Assembly: GCF_004919105.1 (NCBI RefSeq)
Contig: NZ_STGK01000006.1
Span: forward strand, 124,001 to 188,000
Length of the DNA stretch: 64,000 bases
From: Nocardioides sp. GY 10113
GTDB taxonomy: Bacteria; Actinomycetota; Actinomycetes; Propionibacteriales; Nocardioidaceae
Direction: 5' to 3'
Shown here: piece after piece, positions 1 through 8,541 of the stretch
Numbering within the stretch: the stretch's first letter is position 1
Layout: each line of letters begins with the position of its first letter
Program-made: the position numbers and the translations under genes
Notes under the pieces: generated by a model
Told to the model about the DNA's origin: nothing
The model's database searches: none
What the model saw: the letters and a program-made list of their open reading frames with translations, nothing else

Positions 1-149
1 GCGCCGGCTGGAGCGGCGGCGGCCGGCAGGTCGGGGAAGAGCCCGATCACCGGGACCGCCGCGACGGCGGCGGCGAGCCCGCCGAGGTCGCGACGGCGTA
101 GCAGTCGGGGCGGGGTGGGGTCGGGAGAGCGAGGGTCCGAGATGCTCAT
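1..149 (-). CDS. Tat-exported protein, N-terminal fragment (cut by window edge)
   Basis: The gene reads leftward and runs off the window, so only about 49 residues are visible. They open with a short polar stretch, then a twin-arginine motif (RRRDLGG), then a hydrophobic run rich in Ala, Val and Leu. This is the layout of a Tat signal peptide, so the mature protein is probably exported folded, often with a cofactor. Its function cannot be told from this piece. The ATG at 149 is the first in this frame that places the twin arginines in the n-region. Confidence 0.6.
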   Translation of the reverse strand, partial: MSISDPRSPDPTPPRLLRRRDLGGLAAAVAAVPVIGLFPDLPAAAAPAG

Positions 150-252
150 GCCGATCCATGATGCGTGATCGCCACCAGCGATCGGCGGACCCGCGCTCGT
201 GGCGGGCCGGCCGATCGCCGGCGGCGGGATCGGGACGCCACCCGGCCGCGGG

Positions 253-918
253 TCAGCTGAAGTCGAGCTCCCCGGTCCGGGTCCGCTTCAGCTCGTAGAA
301 GTGCGGGAAGGAGGCCACGGCGACCGCCCCGTCCCAGAGCCGGCCGGCCTCCTCGCCGCGCGGCGCCTTGGACAGCACCGGCCCGAAGAACGCGACGCCG
401 TTGACGGCGATGGTGGGCGTGCCGACGTCCTCACCGACCTGGTCCATGCCCTCGTGGTGGGAGGCGGCCACGGCCTCGTCGAGCGAGGCGTCGTCCATCG
501 CGTCGAGCAGCGTCGCGTCCAGTCCGACCTCGTCCAGCACCTCGGCGATCAGGGCGCGCCCCGCGTCGGGCTCCTCGTGCAGCGGGCGGCCGTCGAGGTG
601 GATGCGCTGGCCGAACGCGTTGTAGAGCGGCAACAGCACCTCGTCGCCGTACTTCTGCGCGGCAGCGATCAGCACGCGGACGGGTCCCCACGCGGGCGCC
701 AGCATCCGGCGGTACTCGTCGGAGATGTCGCGCTCGGCGTTGAGGTAGCCCAGGCTCATGACGTGCCAGTCGACGTCGATGTCGCGGACCTGGGTGACCT
801 CCAGCAGCCAGCGGGAGGTGATCCACGCGAAGGGGCAGAGCGGGTCGAACCAGAAGTCGGCCCGATCCCGCGCGCTCCCGTCGGCGGCGCTCGGAGTTCC
901 TTGATGCGAAGAAGTCAC
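253..918 (-). CDS. DsbA-fold mycothiol-dependent nitroreductase-like protein (Rv2466c family)
   Basis: This 221-residue thioredoxin-fold protein closely follows the mycobacterial Rv2466c family, which uses mycothiol for reductive chemistry. Shared signatures are FWFDPLCP near the N-terminus, HVMSLGYLN, a long helical insert, VGEDVGTPT (cis-Pro region) and AFFGPVLSK near the C-terminus. The active site here is C28-P-F-A31. The second cysteine known from the mycobacterial CPWC enzyme is alanine, so a monothiol mechanism is implied. No signal peptide is seen, so it should be cytoplasmic. The GTG start at 918 is chosen because the family begins a few residues before the FWFDP motif; a strong ribosome site is not visible. 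Confidence 0.82.
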   Translation of the reverse strand: MTSSHQGTPSAADGSARDRADFWFDPLCPFAWITSRWLLEVTQVRDIDVDWHVMSLGYLNAERDISDEYRRMLAPAWGPVRVLIAAAQKYGDEVLLPLYNAFGQRIHLDGRPLHEEPDAGRALIAEVLDEVGLDATLLDAMDDASLDEAVAASHHEGMDQVGEDVGTPTIAVNGVAFFGPVLSKAPRGEEAGRLWDGAVAVASFPHFYELKRTRTGELDFS

Positions 919-1045
919 GGTTTCAACCACAACCGTCACAACGCACGCGGAGCCGCCTCGATTCCCGGCGACCGGCGTGAGGTCACCCACGGGCCCGGCA
1001 GCGCGCCGGGGCTGGCGGTGCGGGTGGGGCGCACCCGGGCCCCGG

Positions 1046-2749
1046 TCACCGCAGGACGCGGACCGGGATGCGCTCGACGGCGCCGTACGCCGTCTGACCG
1101 GCCTGGAGGAAGGCGCGGACCTTCCGCACCCCCGGCGCCACCGGCGCGAACACGACACGGGCGCGCCCCTTGTCGAGCGTGACCCACTCCTGCTTCGTGC
1201 CGAACCTGACCAGCAACCGGCCCTCGACCGGCCCCAGCCCCGGCGCGGTGACGCGGATCCCGACCGCGACCCGACGGCGCTTGCCGACCGGCCGCAACGA
1301 GACCGTGGGGCGGGTGCGGATGAGCTCCTCGAGGCCGGCCAGCGGCGCCTCCGCCGGCGGCAGGTAGCTGTCACGGCTCAGTGCCGCGCTCACCGTGATC
1401 TGCGCGCCGAGGTCGGCCGCCGTGGTGACGTAGGTCGGCCCGACGGCATCGGGGATCGCCACGCCGTCGCGCAGCCAGGTGTAGGTGACCTCGGCGTCGG
1501 CGGGCGTGTACTCCCCCGGCGCCACGGTGAGCTGCTCGCCGAGCTCGGGCTTGCCCGCGAGGGCGAACGGCGTCGTCACCTCGATCTGGCCCTCCCAGAC
1601 CTTCTCGGTGGAGACCGACGGCATCTTGGCGTTGGCGAACCCGGCCCCCTTGACGACCTCCACCACCGAGACCCGCTTGCCGGCGAGCTTCGGGGTGAGC
1701 ACGAGGCTGGACTCCGTGTGACCCTGGATCACCTTGCCGCCGGCGCGCCAGCGGTAGGTGATCGTCTCGGGCGCCGGCGACCAGCTGCCGCCCACGACGG
1801 TGAGCTCCTCGTCGAGCATGGGCGTGCCGTCCAGCGCCGGTGCGGTGACGTTGGCGTACGCACCCTTGGCGACGACCGCGGTGGCCGGGGTCGTCGCGGT
1901 GGCGGACCGCAACCCCTTCTTGGTCGCGGTCACCGACACGGTCACCGTCTTGCCGAGCTGGTCGGCGGTCGGCGTGAAGGTGCGCCCGGTGGCGCCGCCG
2001 ATGGCGACCCCGCCGGCCTGCCACTGGTAGGCGTACGACGACGGGGACGGCGTCCAGCTGCCCCGGCTGACGGTCAGCGGGACACCGACCTGCGGCTCGC
2101 CGGTGATGGCGGGCGCGGCGGTGTTCGTGATCGGCGGATCGACCGGCTGCTCCGGCTCGGTCGGCTCGGTCGGCCCCTCCGGCTCGACCTGCTTGACGTC
2201 CCTGAAGTGGATGAAGCCGCTGGGCCACCGGCCGCTGGACCTGGTGATCGAGCGCCAGTGGAAGGTGCCGTTCCAGCTGTCCTCCGAGATCACGATCTCG
2301 GTGGCGGAGACGACCTTCTCGACGTAGGCGACGTGGCCGCTGGAGCCGATCCCGTTGTGGTAGCGGTCCCACCACGCGATCGCGCCCACCGCGGGCTTCG
2401 TGTCGGTGATGCTCTTCATCGCCTTGCCCCAGTTGTAGGCCATGCCGCTCCCGCTCCACGGGCGGGAGTTGGGCATGCCGGCCCGGATCATCCGGTAGGC
2501 GGCGTAGTTGGTGCAGTTGTGGCCGGAGTACATCAGCCAGTACATGCGCCCGTTGTTCGCGCCGTACCCGTCGTCGGAGTAGCCGGCCGAGCGACAGCCG
2601 GAGTATCCCGAGCACAGGTACGTCGAGCCCGCGACCGGCGCGGTCCGGGCCGTCTGCTCGGCCCCACCCGACACCACCAGCAGGGTCGCGACCAGGACGC
2701 TGGAGGCCAGAGTGGACCACCAGCGCACGATCCGGGCTTCTCGGCGCAT
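1046..2749 (-). CDS. Secreted CHAP-domain peptidoglycan hydrolase with Ig-like repeats
   Basis: A 567-residue exported protein. Residues 1-40 form a Sec signal peptide (RRE..RVRWW start, then a Val/Leu core). A CHAP domain follows at about 45-170, with likely catalytic Cys79 (GHNCTNY), His139 (SSGHVAYVE) and Glu156 (ISEDSW); such domains cleave peptide bonds in peptidoglycan. A short Pro/Glu linker leads to three Ig-like repeats of about 85-90 residues (GxPxxGxxLTV...W.P.P..YxW) and a C-terminal beta domain, probably for wall binding. The ATG at 2749 gives the best signal peptide; an in-frame ATG at 2779 is possible. It is divergent from pepN across an AT-rich intergenic region. Confidence 0.85.
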   Translation of the reverse strand: MRREARIVRWWSTLASSVLVATLLVVSGGAEQTARTAPVAGSTYLCSGYSGCRSAGYSDDGYGANNGRMYWLMYSGHNCTNYAAYRMIRAGMPNSRPWSGSGMAYNWGKAMKSITDTKPAVGAIAWWDRYHNGIGSSGHVAYVEKVVSATEIVISEDSWNGTFHWRSITRSSGRWPSGFIHFRDVKQVEPEGPTEPTEPEQPVDPPITNTAAPAITGEPQVGVPLTVSRGSWTPSPSSYAYQWQAGGVAIGGATGRTFTPTADQLGKTVTVSVTATKKGLRSATATTPATAVVAKGAYANVTAPALDGTPMLDEELTVVGGSWSPAPETITYRWRAGGKVIQGHTESSLVLTPKLAGKRVSVVEVVKGAGFANAKMPSVSTEKVWEGQIEVTTPFALAGKPELGEQLTVAPGEYTPADAEVTYTWLRDGVAIPDAVGPTYVTTAADLGAQITVSAALSRDSYLPPAEAPLAGLEELIRTRPTVSLRPVGKRRRVAVGIRVTAPGLGPVEGRLLVRFGTKQEWVTLDKGRARVVFAPVAPGVRKVRAFLQAGQTAYGAVERIPVRVLR

Positions 2750-2938
2750 GGGCGCAACCTTGGGGCACTCCAGCCCCATCTCGCAACAATTTGCACAACA
2801 AACCCACCTGCCCCGGGCGTGTCGCGCTTGACTTTTTAAAATCACATCCATGTAATTCGCGCCCCGCGTTCGGGCGCGGCGCGACGGCGTGGTATCCCCG
2901 ATTCCGCGCCGCGTGGGCTCGCGAGGAGAATGACCGGC

Positions 2939-5527
2939 ATGCCCGGTATGAACCTGACGCGTGACGAGGCCACCGCCCGCGGAGCGCTGATCGATGTGAC
3001 CGCCTACGACGTCGACCTCGACCTGACCCAGGCCACCGAGGACGGCGCCACCACCTTCGGCTCCACCAGCACGATCACCTTCACGTGCGCCGAGCCCGGT
3101 GCCGAGACCTGGCTGGACCTGGTCGACGCCACCATCGAGGAGATCACCCTCAACGGCGCGCCGATCGACCCCGCCACGGCGTACGCCGACAGCCGGATCG
3201 CCCTGCCGGGCCTGGCCGCGGAGAACACGGTCGTCGTGCGCGCCGCGTGCACCTACTCGCGCAGCGGCGAGGGCCTGCACCGCTTCGTCGACCCCGCCGA
3301 CGACCGGGTCTACCTGTACTCGCAGTTCGAGGTGCCCGACGCCCGCCGCGTCTACGCCTGCTTCGAGCAGCCCGACCTCAAGTCGGTCTTCACCTTCACC
3401 GTCACCGCCCCGGCGCACTGGAAGGTCGTCTCCAACGCGCCGACGCCGGCTCCGGTGCCGGTCGACGGCGACCCCGCGTCGGCCGTCTGGGCGTTCCCCA
3501 CCACCCAGCGGATGTCGACGTACATCACCGCGATCGTCGCCGGCGACTACGTGGAGTTCCAGGACGTCTACGAGGGCCCGAACGGCTCGATCCCGCTCGG
3601 CCACTACGCGCGTCACTCGCTGGCCGCCGAGATGGAGCGCGACCTCGACGAGATCGTCGGGCTCACCAAGCAGGGCTTCGCATTCTTCGAGGACGCGTTC
3701 GGCGTGCCGTACCCGTTCGAGAAGTACGACCAGCTCTACGTCCCGGAGTACAACTCCGGCGCGATGGAGAACGCCGGGTGCGTCACCTTCCGCGACGAGT
3801 ACCTCCCCCGCTCGCGCCAGCCGCGCTCGTTCTACGAGTACCGGGCCTCGGTCATCCTCCACGAGATGGCGCACATGTGGTTCGGCAACCTGGTCACGAT
3901 GAAGTGGTGGGACGACCTCTGGCTGAACGAGTCGTTCGCCGAGTGGGCCTGCTACCACGCCGAGGCCCTGGCCACTGAGTACACCGACGCCTGGACCGGC
4001 TTCGCCAACATGCGCAAGCAGACCGGCTACCGCGCCGACCAGCTGCCCTCGACCCACCCGATCGCGGCCGACATGGTCGACCTGCACGCGGTGGAGACCA
4101 ACTTCGACATGATCACCTACGCCAAGGGCGCCTCCGTGCTCAAGCAGCTGGTCGCCTGGGTGGGCATCGAGCCGTTCCTCGCCGGGCTGGGTCAGTACTT
4201 CCGCGACCACGCCTACGACAACACCGAGTTCAGCGACCTGCTCAGCGCCCTGGAGAAGGCGTCGGGCCGCGAGCTGACCGGCTGGGCCAAGGAGTGGCTG
4301 CAGACGGCCGGCGTCAACACGGTCCGCCCGGTCTTCGAGCTCACCGAGACCGCGGACGGCGAGCCGACCTACGCGTCGTTCGCGATCCGGCAGACCGCCG
4401 CGGAGAGCCACCCGACGCTGCGCCGGCACCGGATCGGCATCGGCGCCTACCGCCACGACGACGGCAAGCTGGTCCGCGACAGCTACGTCGAGGTCGACAT
4501 CGAGGGCGAGCTGACCGAGATCCCGGCCCTCGTCGGCCAGACCCAGCCGGACCTGCTGCTGCTCAACGACGGCGACCTGACCTTCGCCAAGGTCCGCCTC
4601 GACGAGCGCTCGCTGGCCACCGCCGTCGAGCACCTCTCGGACATGGACGACTCGCTGGCCCGCGCGCTGGTCTGGAGCGCCGCCTGGGACATGACCCGCG
4701 ACGCGGAGATGTCGGCGACCGACTTCGTCGACCTGGTGCTCGGCAACATCGGCGCCGAGACCGACTCCTGGGGCGTCACGGCGTTCCCGCGCTTCGCCGC
4801 GCAGGCGGTCGGCTTCTACAGCGCGCCGCAGAACCGGGCCGCGCTGTCGCAGCGCTGGGAGGAGGGCCTCCGGGGCCTGCTGGCCGACGCCGGCGCCGGC
4901 ACCGACCACCAGCTCACCTTCGCCCGCGCGTACGCCGGAGCGGCGCACTCCGAGGCCGCGATCGCCGACCTCGAGGCCCTGCTCGACGGCTCGCTGACCT
5001 TCGAGGGCCTCACCGTGGACCAGGACCTGCGCTGGGTGCTCCTCAACAACCTGGCCCGCCTCGGCCGCGCCGACGACGCGCGGATCGACACCGAGCTCGC
5101 CGGCGACAACACCAACACCGCGTTGGAGAAGGCCGCCGCGGCCCGCGCGGCGCAGCCCCGCGCCGAGGCCAAGGACCGCGCCTGGCAGGCGGCGATGGTC
5201 GACGGCGCCACCCCGAACGAGACGGGCCGTGAGATCGCGTTCTCCTTCTGGCGCGGCGGCCAGGAGGAGGTGCTCGCGGAGTACGTCGAGCGCTACCTCT
5301 CCGACGCCCCGCACGCGTGGGAACGGATCGGATCCCACCGGGCCGCGGTCGCCGTGGAGCACCTCTTCCCCCGCGTCCTGGCCACGCCGGCGACGCTGAA
5401 GCGGGTCGAGGCCTGGCTGGCCGAGGAGTCCGAGGGCGTCAACTCCGGAGCGCGTCGCTACATCGACGAGGGTCGCGCCGACCTGGCCCGCGCCCTGGCC
5501 GCCCAGGAGCGCGACGCGCGCGGCTGA
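2939..5527 (+). CDS. pepN: Aminopeptidase N (M1 family zinc metallopeptidase)
   Basis: An 862-residue cytosolic zinc aminopeptidase that removes N-terminal residues from peptides. It carries the M1 exopeptidase signature GAMEN (in YNSGAMENAG) and the zinc site H308-E-M-A-H312 with the third ligand Glu331 (WLNESFAEW). The C-terminal half matches the helical ERAP1-like domain. Full length for the actinobacterial family. Three in-frame ATGs occur at 2930, 2939 and 2948. The Shine-Dalgarno GAGGAG at 2923-2928 is only 1 nt from the first but 10 nt from the second, and the family usually begins MPG-NLTRDEA, so 2939 is chosen. Confidence 0.95.
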   Translation: MPGMNLTRDEATARGALIDVTAYDVDLDLTQATEDGATTFGSTSTITFTCAEPGAETWLDLVDATIEEITLNGAPIDPATAYADSRIALPGLAAENTVVVRAACTYSRSGEGLHRFVDPADDRVYLYSQFEVPDARRVYACFEQPDLKSVFTFTVTAPAHWKVVSNAPTPAPVPVDGDPASAVWAFPTTQRMSTYITAIVAGDYVEFQDVYEGPNGSIPLGHYARHSLAAEMERDLDEIVGLTKQGFAFFEDAFGVPYPFEKYDQLYVPEYNSGAMENAGCVTFRDEYLPRSRQPRSFYEYRASVILHEMAHMWFGNLVTMKWWDDLWLNESFAEWACYHAEALATEYTDAWTGFANMRKQTGYRADQLPSTHPIAADMVDLHAVETNFDMITYAKGASVLKQLVAWVGIEPFLAGLGQYFRDHAYDNTEFSDLLSALEKASGRELTGWAKEWLQTAGVNTVRPVFELTETADGEPTYASFAIRQTAAESHPTLRRHRIGIGAYRHDDGKLVRDSYVEVDIEGELTEIPALVGQTQPDLLLLNDGDLTFAKVRLDERSLATAVEHLSDMDDSLARALVWSAAWDMTRDAEMSATDFVDLVLGNIGAETDSWGVTAFPRFAAQAVGFYSAPQNRAALSQRWEEGLRGLLADAGAGTDHQLTFARAYAGAAHSEAAIADLEALLDGSLTFEGLTVDQDLRWVLLNNLARLGRADDARIDTELAGDNTNTALEKAAAARAAQPRAEAKDRAWQAAMVDGATPNETGREIAFSFWRGGQEEVLAEYVERYLSDAPHAWERIGSHRAAVAVEHLFPRVLATPATLKRVEAWLAEESEGVNSGARRYIDEGRADLARALAAQERDARG

Positions 5528-5559
5528 TCCGGCGCCGACCGGCACCACGCAGCACCGCC

Positions 5560-5594
5560 GACGCCGGCGTCCCGGAGCCCGGGGCGCCGGCGTC
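5560..5594 (+). terminator. Hairpin terminator after pepN
   Basis: GACGCCGGCG (5560-5569) pairs with CGCCGGCGTC (5585-5594), and the stem continues inward to a tight loop near 5576-5578. No T-run follows, which is usual in high-GC actinobacteria. Confidence 0.65.
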
Positions 5595-5702
5595 GTACGT
5601 CGCGGCCAGGCGTGCCGACCTCGACAACGTCGCAGGTGGCGGGCACGCCGGGGCCGGACGCGAGTTTGGAGCCCGTCGCGGGTTGACGTAACGTCGAGGA
5701 CG

Positions 5703-6158
5703 ATGATCCGTGAAATCGCACAGCACGACCACGACCAGGTAATCGACCTCAACCAGGGCGCACTGCACGCCGTCAGCCCTCTCGACCACGAGGGACTGTC
5801 GCTGCTGCTGAAGATGTCCGACCAGGCCTACGTGGCCGACCGGGCCGGCGACGTCGCCGGCTTCGTCATCACGCTCCCGCCCGACGCGACCTACGACTCC
5901 AGCCGGTTCCGCTGGTTCGCCGAGCGGTACGAGGACTTCGTCTACCTCGACCGGGTGATCGTCTCCCCCGACCACCAGCGCCAGGGCGTCGGCAGCGAGC
6001 TCTACGACCAGCTGCCCACCGACGTTCCGGTCGGCCTCGAGGTCTACTCCGACAACGACAAGTCCCTGGCGTTCCACGCCGAGCAGGGATTCCGCGCCGT
6101 CGGCGAGCTGGAGCACAACGGCATCGTCAACGTGATGATGCTGCGCGCGGCCGCCTGA
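5703..6158 (+). CDS. GNAT family N-acetyltransferase
   Basis: A 151-residue single-domain acetyltransferase that transfers acetyl from acetyl-CoA to an unknown amine. The acetyl-CoA loop RQGVGS follows the typical beta-strand VIVSPDHQ, and the C-terminal part has the EVYSDNDKSLAFHAEQGFR pattern seen in GNAT proteins with small-molecule or protein substrates. A GAGGA ribosome site precedes the ATG. It is a separate unit between the pepN terminator and a strong hairpin. Confidence 0.85.
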   Translation: MIREIAQHDHDQVIDLNQGALHAVSPLDHEGLSLLLKMSDQAYVADRAGDVAGFVITLPPDATYDSSRFRWFAERYEDFVYLDRVIVSPDHQRQGVGSELYDQLPTDVPVGLEVYSDNDKSLAFHAEQGFRAVGELEHNGIVNVMMLRAAA

Positions 6159-6180
6159 CCGGCCTGAAGACCCGTCACGC

Positions 6181-6218
6181 ACGAAGCGCCGGCCCCCACG
6201 CGGGGACCGGCGCTTCGT
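6181..6218. terminator. Bidirectional hairpin terminator
   Basis: A perfect 12-bp stem (ACGAAGCGCCGG at 6181-6192 with its complement at 6207-6218) encloses a CCCC/GGGG inner pairing. It lies between the convergent acetyltransferase and the TPM-like gene and can serve both. Confidence 0.75.
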
Positions 6219-6233
6219 CGTACGGGCGTGAGG

Positions 6234-6587
6234 TCAGTCCAACGCGTGCTCGCCGAGCAGCTGCACGCCGCGGACCAGCCCGCCGGCCAGGTCCCCCTCG
6301 GCGAACGCCGCGCCCATCTGGGCGACCGCGTCGGCAGCCTCCTCGTCGGTCAGCGTGCGCCGCACGTGGCCGCCGGTGACGATCTCGACGATCCGGCGGC
6401 TCGGGTCCACCATGATCAGGATGCTGCGGGAGGGCAGCACCATCGTGTTGTGCAGGCTGGTCGCGAAGTCGCGCTGGTCGCCCTCGACCGTGCCCAGGTA
6501 GACCGAGATCTCGGCACGGCAGGCCTGCTCGGCGGCTCGGATCGCCGCGTCGAGTCGGGCCTGCTCGGCAGGCTTGAGGTAGGGCAT
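6234..6587 (-). CDS. DUF5130 / TPM-like domain protein
   Basis: A 117-residue protein with the alpha/beta pattern of the TPM fold: an N-terminal amphipathic helix (LDAAIRAAEQ), a strand ISVYLGTVEG, then ILIMVDPSRRIVEIVTGGHVRRTL. Actinobacterial homologues are annotated DUF5130. No signal peptide or membrane helix is seen. It lies 24 bp downstream of a membrane protein whose glycine-rich tail ends in GGSW, like the C-termini of larger TPM proteins, so the two probably work together at the membrane. Biochemical function is unknown. Confidence 0.7.
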   Translation of the reverse strand: MPYLKPAEQARLDAAIRAAEQACRAEISVYLGTVEGDQRDFATSLHNTMVLPSRSILIMVDPSRRIVEIVTGGHVRRTLTDEEAADAVAQMGAAFAEGDLAGGLVRGVQLLGEHALD

Positions 6588-6611
6588 CGCGGGCCTCGTC
6601 GTCGGCGTAGG

Positions 6612-6980
6612 CTACCAGGAGCCGCCGGCGCCGCCGGCCGCCGAGCCCTCGCCGTCGGGGGCGGCGAGCTCGCCGGCCTCCTTGCTCGGGCCGCCGAGCC
6701 ACTGCTCCTCGGGGGCGCGCTTGGCGGGGTTGATCGTCTCGCCGCGGGCCAGCGCCGGGGCGATGAAGACGGCACTGATCAGCACGAAGGCCAGCAGCGG
6801 GACGCCCACGAAGAGCAGCCAGACCTCGAGGTGGTCGATGTCCGGCTTGGGCTCCCAGCCGCCGTCGCTGGGCAGCGGGGTGTCGGCCGACGCCGGGCCG
6901 GCGGCGAGGACGAAGCCGACCCCGACGAGGGTCAGGAGCGAGAGCGCGGCGGCGGAGCGGCGTACGGCAGAGCTGATCAC
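6612..6980 (-). CDS. Small membrane protein with signal peptide, partner of the TPM-like gene
   Basis: A 122-residue protein. Residues 1-32 look like a signal peptide ending ASA-D. A second hydrophobic helix spans about 52-75 (WLLFVGVPLLAFVLISAVFI). The rest is a charged cytoplasmic tail ending in GGAGGSW. No enzymatic motif is visible. It is co-oriented with and just upstream of the DUF5130 gene, and divergent from the MscS channel gene. A family name is not recognised. Confidence 0.65.
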   Translation of the reverse strand: MISSAVRRSAAALSLLTLVGVGFVLAAGPASADTPLPSDGGWEPKPDIDHLEVWLLFVGVPLLAFVLISAVFIAPALARGETINPAKRAPEEQWLGGPSKEAGELAAPDGEGSAAGGAGGSW

Positions 6981-7064
6981 GGGGATACCTTATCGAGTCT
7001 GAGCGGCGACTCCTCATCGCGCCCGGGGTCGTGGTCCGCGGGCGCCCTTTGGTTCACTGGGGCA

Positions 7065-8102
7065 ATGGCGATCTGGGCTCCCGCGGCACTCGTGCTCTCC
7101 CTGGCCTCCAACCCCTGCGACTCGGAGGAGCAGATCTGCAACGTCGCGTGGGACTGGTTCCACAACGAGCACGTCGCCCGCTGGTCGACCATCGTGATCG
7201 GCAAGCCGCTGGCCGTGCTCAGCCTGATCCTCCTCGGCTGGATCAGCCGCTGGATCCTGCACCGCCTCATCGACCGGCTCGCGTCCCGCGCAGAGAAGGG
7301 CGTGCTGCCGGACAAGGTCGACTTCACCGCCACGGACCGCCGCGCCCAGCGCGCGAAGACGATGGCGGGCGTCGCGAAGTCGATCATCTCCGGCCTGGTC
7401 GGGGTCATCGTGGTCACGATGATCCTCAGCGAGCTCGGCGTGAACATCGCGCCGATCATCGCCAGCGCCGGCATCATCGGCCTGGCGCTCTCGTTCGGCG
7501 CCCAGTCCCTGGTCAGGGACCTGGTGTCCGGCACCTTCATCTTCCTGGAGGACCAGTACGGCGTGGGCGACGTGGTGGACCTCGGTGAGGCCAGCGGCAC
7601 GGTGGAGGCCGTCTCGCTGCGCTCGACCCGGCTGCGCGACATCAACGGCGTCGTCTGGCACGTGCCCAACGGCGAGATCGTCCGCGTGGGCAACCAGAGC
7701 CAGAACTGGTCGCGGGCGGTGATCGACGTGGGCGTCGGGTACGGCGAGGACCTGGTCCGCGTCCAGCAGGTGCTCCGCGAGATCGCCCACGACCTGTGGG
7801 AGGACGAGGACTACCGCGACGTGGTGATCGAGGAGCCCGAGGTCACCGGCGTCGAGAACCTGGCCGCCGACGCGGTCACGGTCCGGGTGATGGTGAAGAC
7901 CGCCCCGCTGCAGCAGTGGTCCGTGGCCCGGGCGCTGCGCCAGCGGATCAAGGCGCGGTTCGACTACGAGGGCATCGAGATCCCGTTCGCCCAGCGGGTC
8001 GTCTGGCACCGCGACGAGCGGGGGCGAGACGACGCGGCGCCGGCCGACGAGCGGTCCGACGAGCGGTCCCGAAGCGGGCGTTCCGCCGGCTCCGAGGGAT
8101 GA
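7065..8102 (+). CDS. Small-conductance mechanosensitive channel (MscS family)
   Basis: A 345-residue channel predicted to open under membrane tension and release solutes. It has an N-terminal membrane helix (about 45-70), a second near 115-135, and the pore-lining TM3 with the MscS pattern IIGLALSFGAQSLVRDL, followed by the beta domain (FIFLEDQYGVGDVVDL..SGTVEAVSLRSTRLRD) and a C-terminal alpha/beta domain. The final 25 residues are Arg/Ser/Asp rich and low complexity. The ATG at 7065 fits the first hydrophobic segment. The globin gene starts 7 bp after its stop and is probably co-transcribed. Confidence 0.88.
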   Translation: MAIWAPAALVLSLASNPCDSEEQICNVAWDWFHNEHVARWSTIVIGKPLAVLSLILLGWISRWILHRLIDRLASRAEKGVLPDKVDFTATDRRAQRAKTMAGVAKSIISGLVGVIVVTMILSELGVNIAPIIASAGIIGLALSFGAQSLVRDLVSGTFIFLEDQYGVGDVVDLGEASGTVEAVSLRSTRLRDINGVVWHVPNGEIVRVGNQSQNWSRAVIDVGVGYGEDLVRVQQVLREIAHDLWEDEDYRDVVIEEPEVTGVENLAADAVTVRVMVKTAPLQQWSVARALRQRIKARFDYEGIEIPFAQRVVWHRDERGRDDAAPADERSDERSRSGRSAGSEG

Positions 8103-8109
8103 TGGGCTC

Positions 8110-8496
8110 GTGACCCAGAGCGTCGAGGCGGAGACCTTCTACGAGGAGATCGGCGGGTTCGAGACCTTCCGGCGGATCGTCGCGCGCTTCTACGAGGGTG
8201 TGGCCACGGACGAGGTGCTCCGGCCGATGTACCCGGAGGAGGACCTGGGGCCGGCGGAGCAGCGGTTCCTCCACTTCCTGGTGCAGTACTGGGGCGGCCC
8301 GACCACCTACTCCGACGAGCGCGGCCACCCGCGGCTGCGGATGCGGCACGCGCCGTTCCGCGTCGACGCCGAGGCGCGCGACCGGTGGCTGACCCACTTC
8401 CGCGCGGGGCTGGACGCCGTCGAGCTGACCCCCGAGCAGGACGAGCGGTTCTGGGCCTACGTCACCCACGCCGCGAACTTCATGATCAACACCTGA
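8110..8496 (+). CDS. glbO: Group II truncated hemoglobin
   Basis: A 128-residue 2/2 globin, probably for O2/NO binding or redox chemistry. Family features are FYEEIGGFETF at the N-terminus, Tyr28 at the distal B10 position (ARFYEG), the segment QYWGGPTTYSDERGHPRLRMRH with proximal His80, and the C-terminal FWAYVTHAANFMIN. GTG start. It lies immediately after the MscS gene. Mycobacterial GlbO is the best-known relative; the symbol is assigned by motif only. Confidence 0.88.
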   Translation: MTQSVEAETFYEEIGGFETFRRIVARFYEGVATDEVLRPMYPEEDLGPAEQRFLHFLVQYWGGPTTYSDERGHPRLRMRHAPFRVDAEARDRWLTHFRAGLDAVELTPEQDERFWAYVTHAANFMINT

Positions 8497-8541
8497 CGGC
8501 CCGAGCGCGCCGCTCGCGCCTGACGGGCGCCGGCCCGCCGG

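Noticed and set aside
1046-5752. Minus-strand frame of more than 1500 codons covering the CHAP gene and the opposite strand of pepN
   Set aside because: The part opposite pepN has no protein-like character. The real gene starts with the signal peptide at 2749; long spurious antisense frames are common at this GC content.
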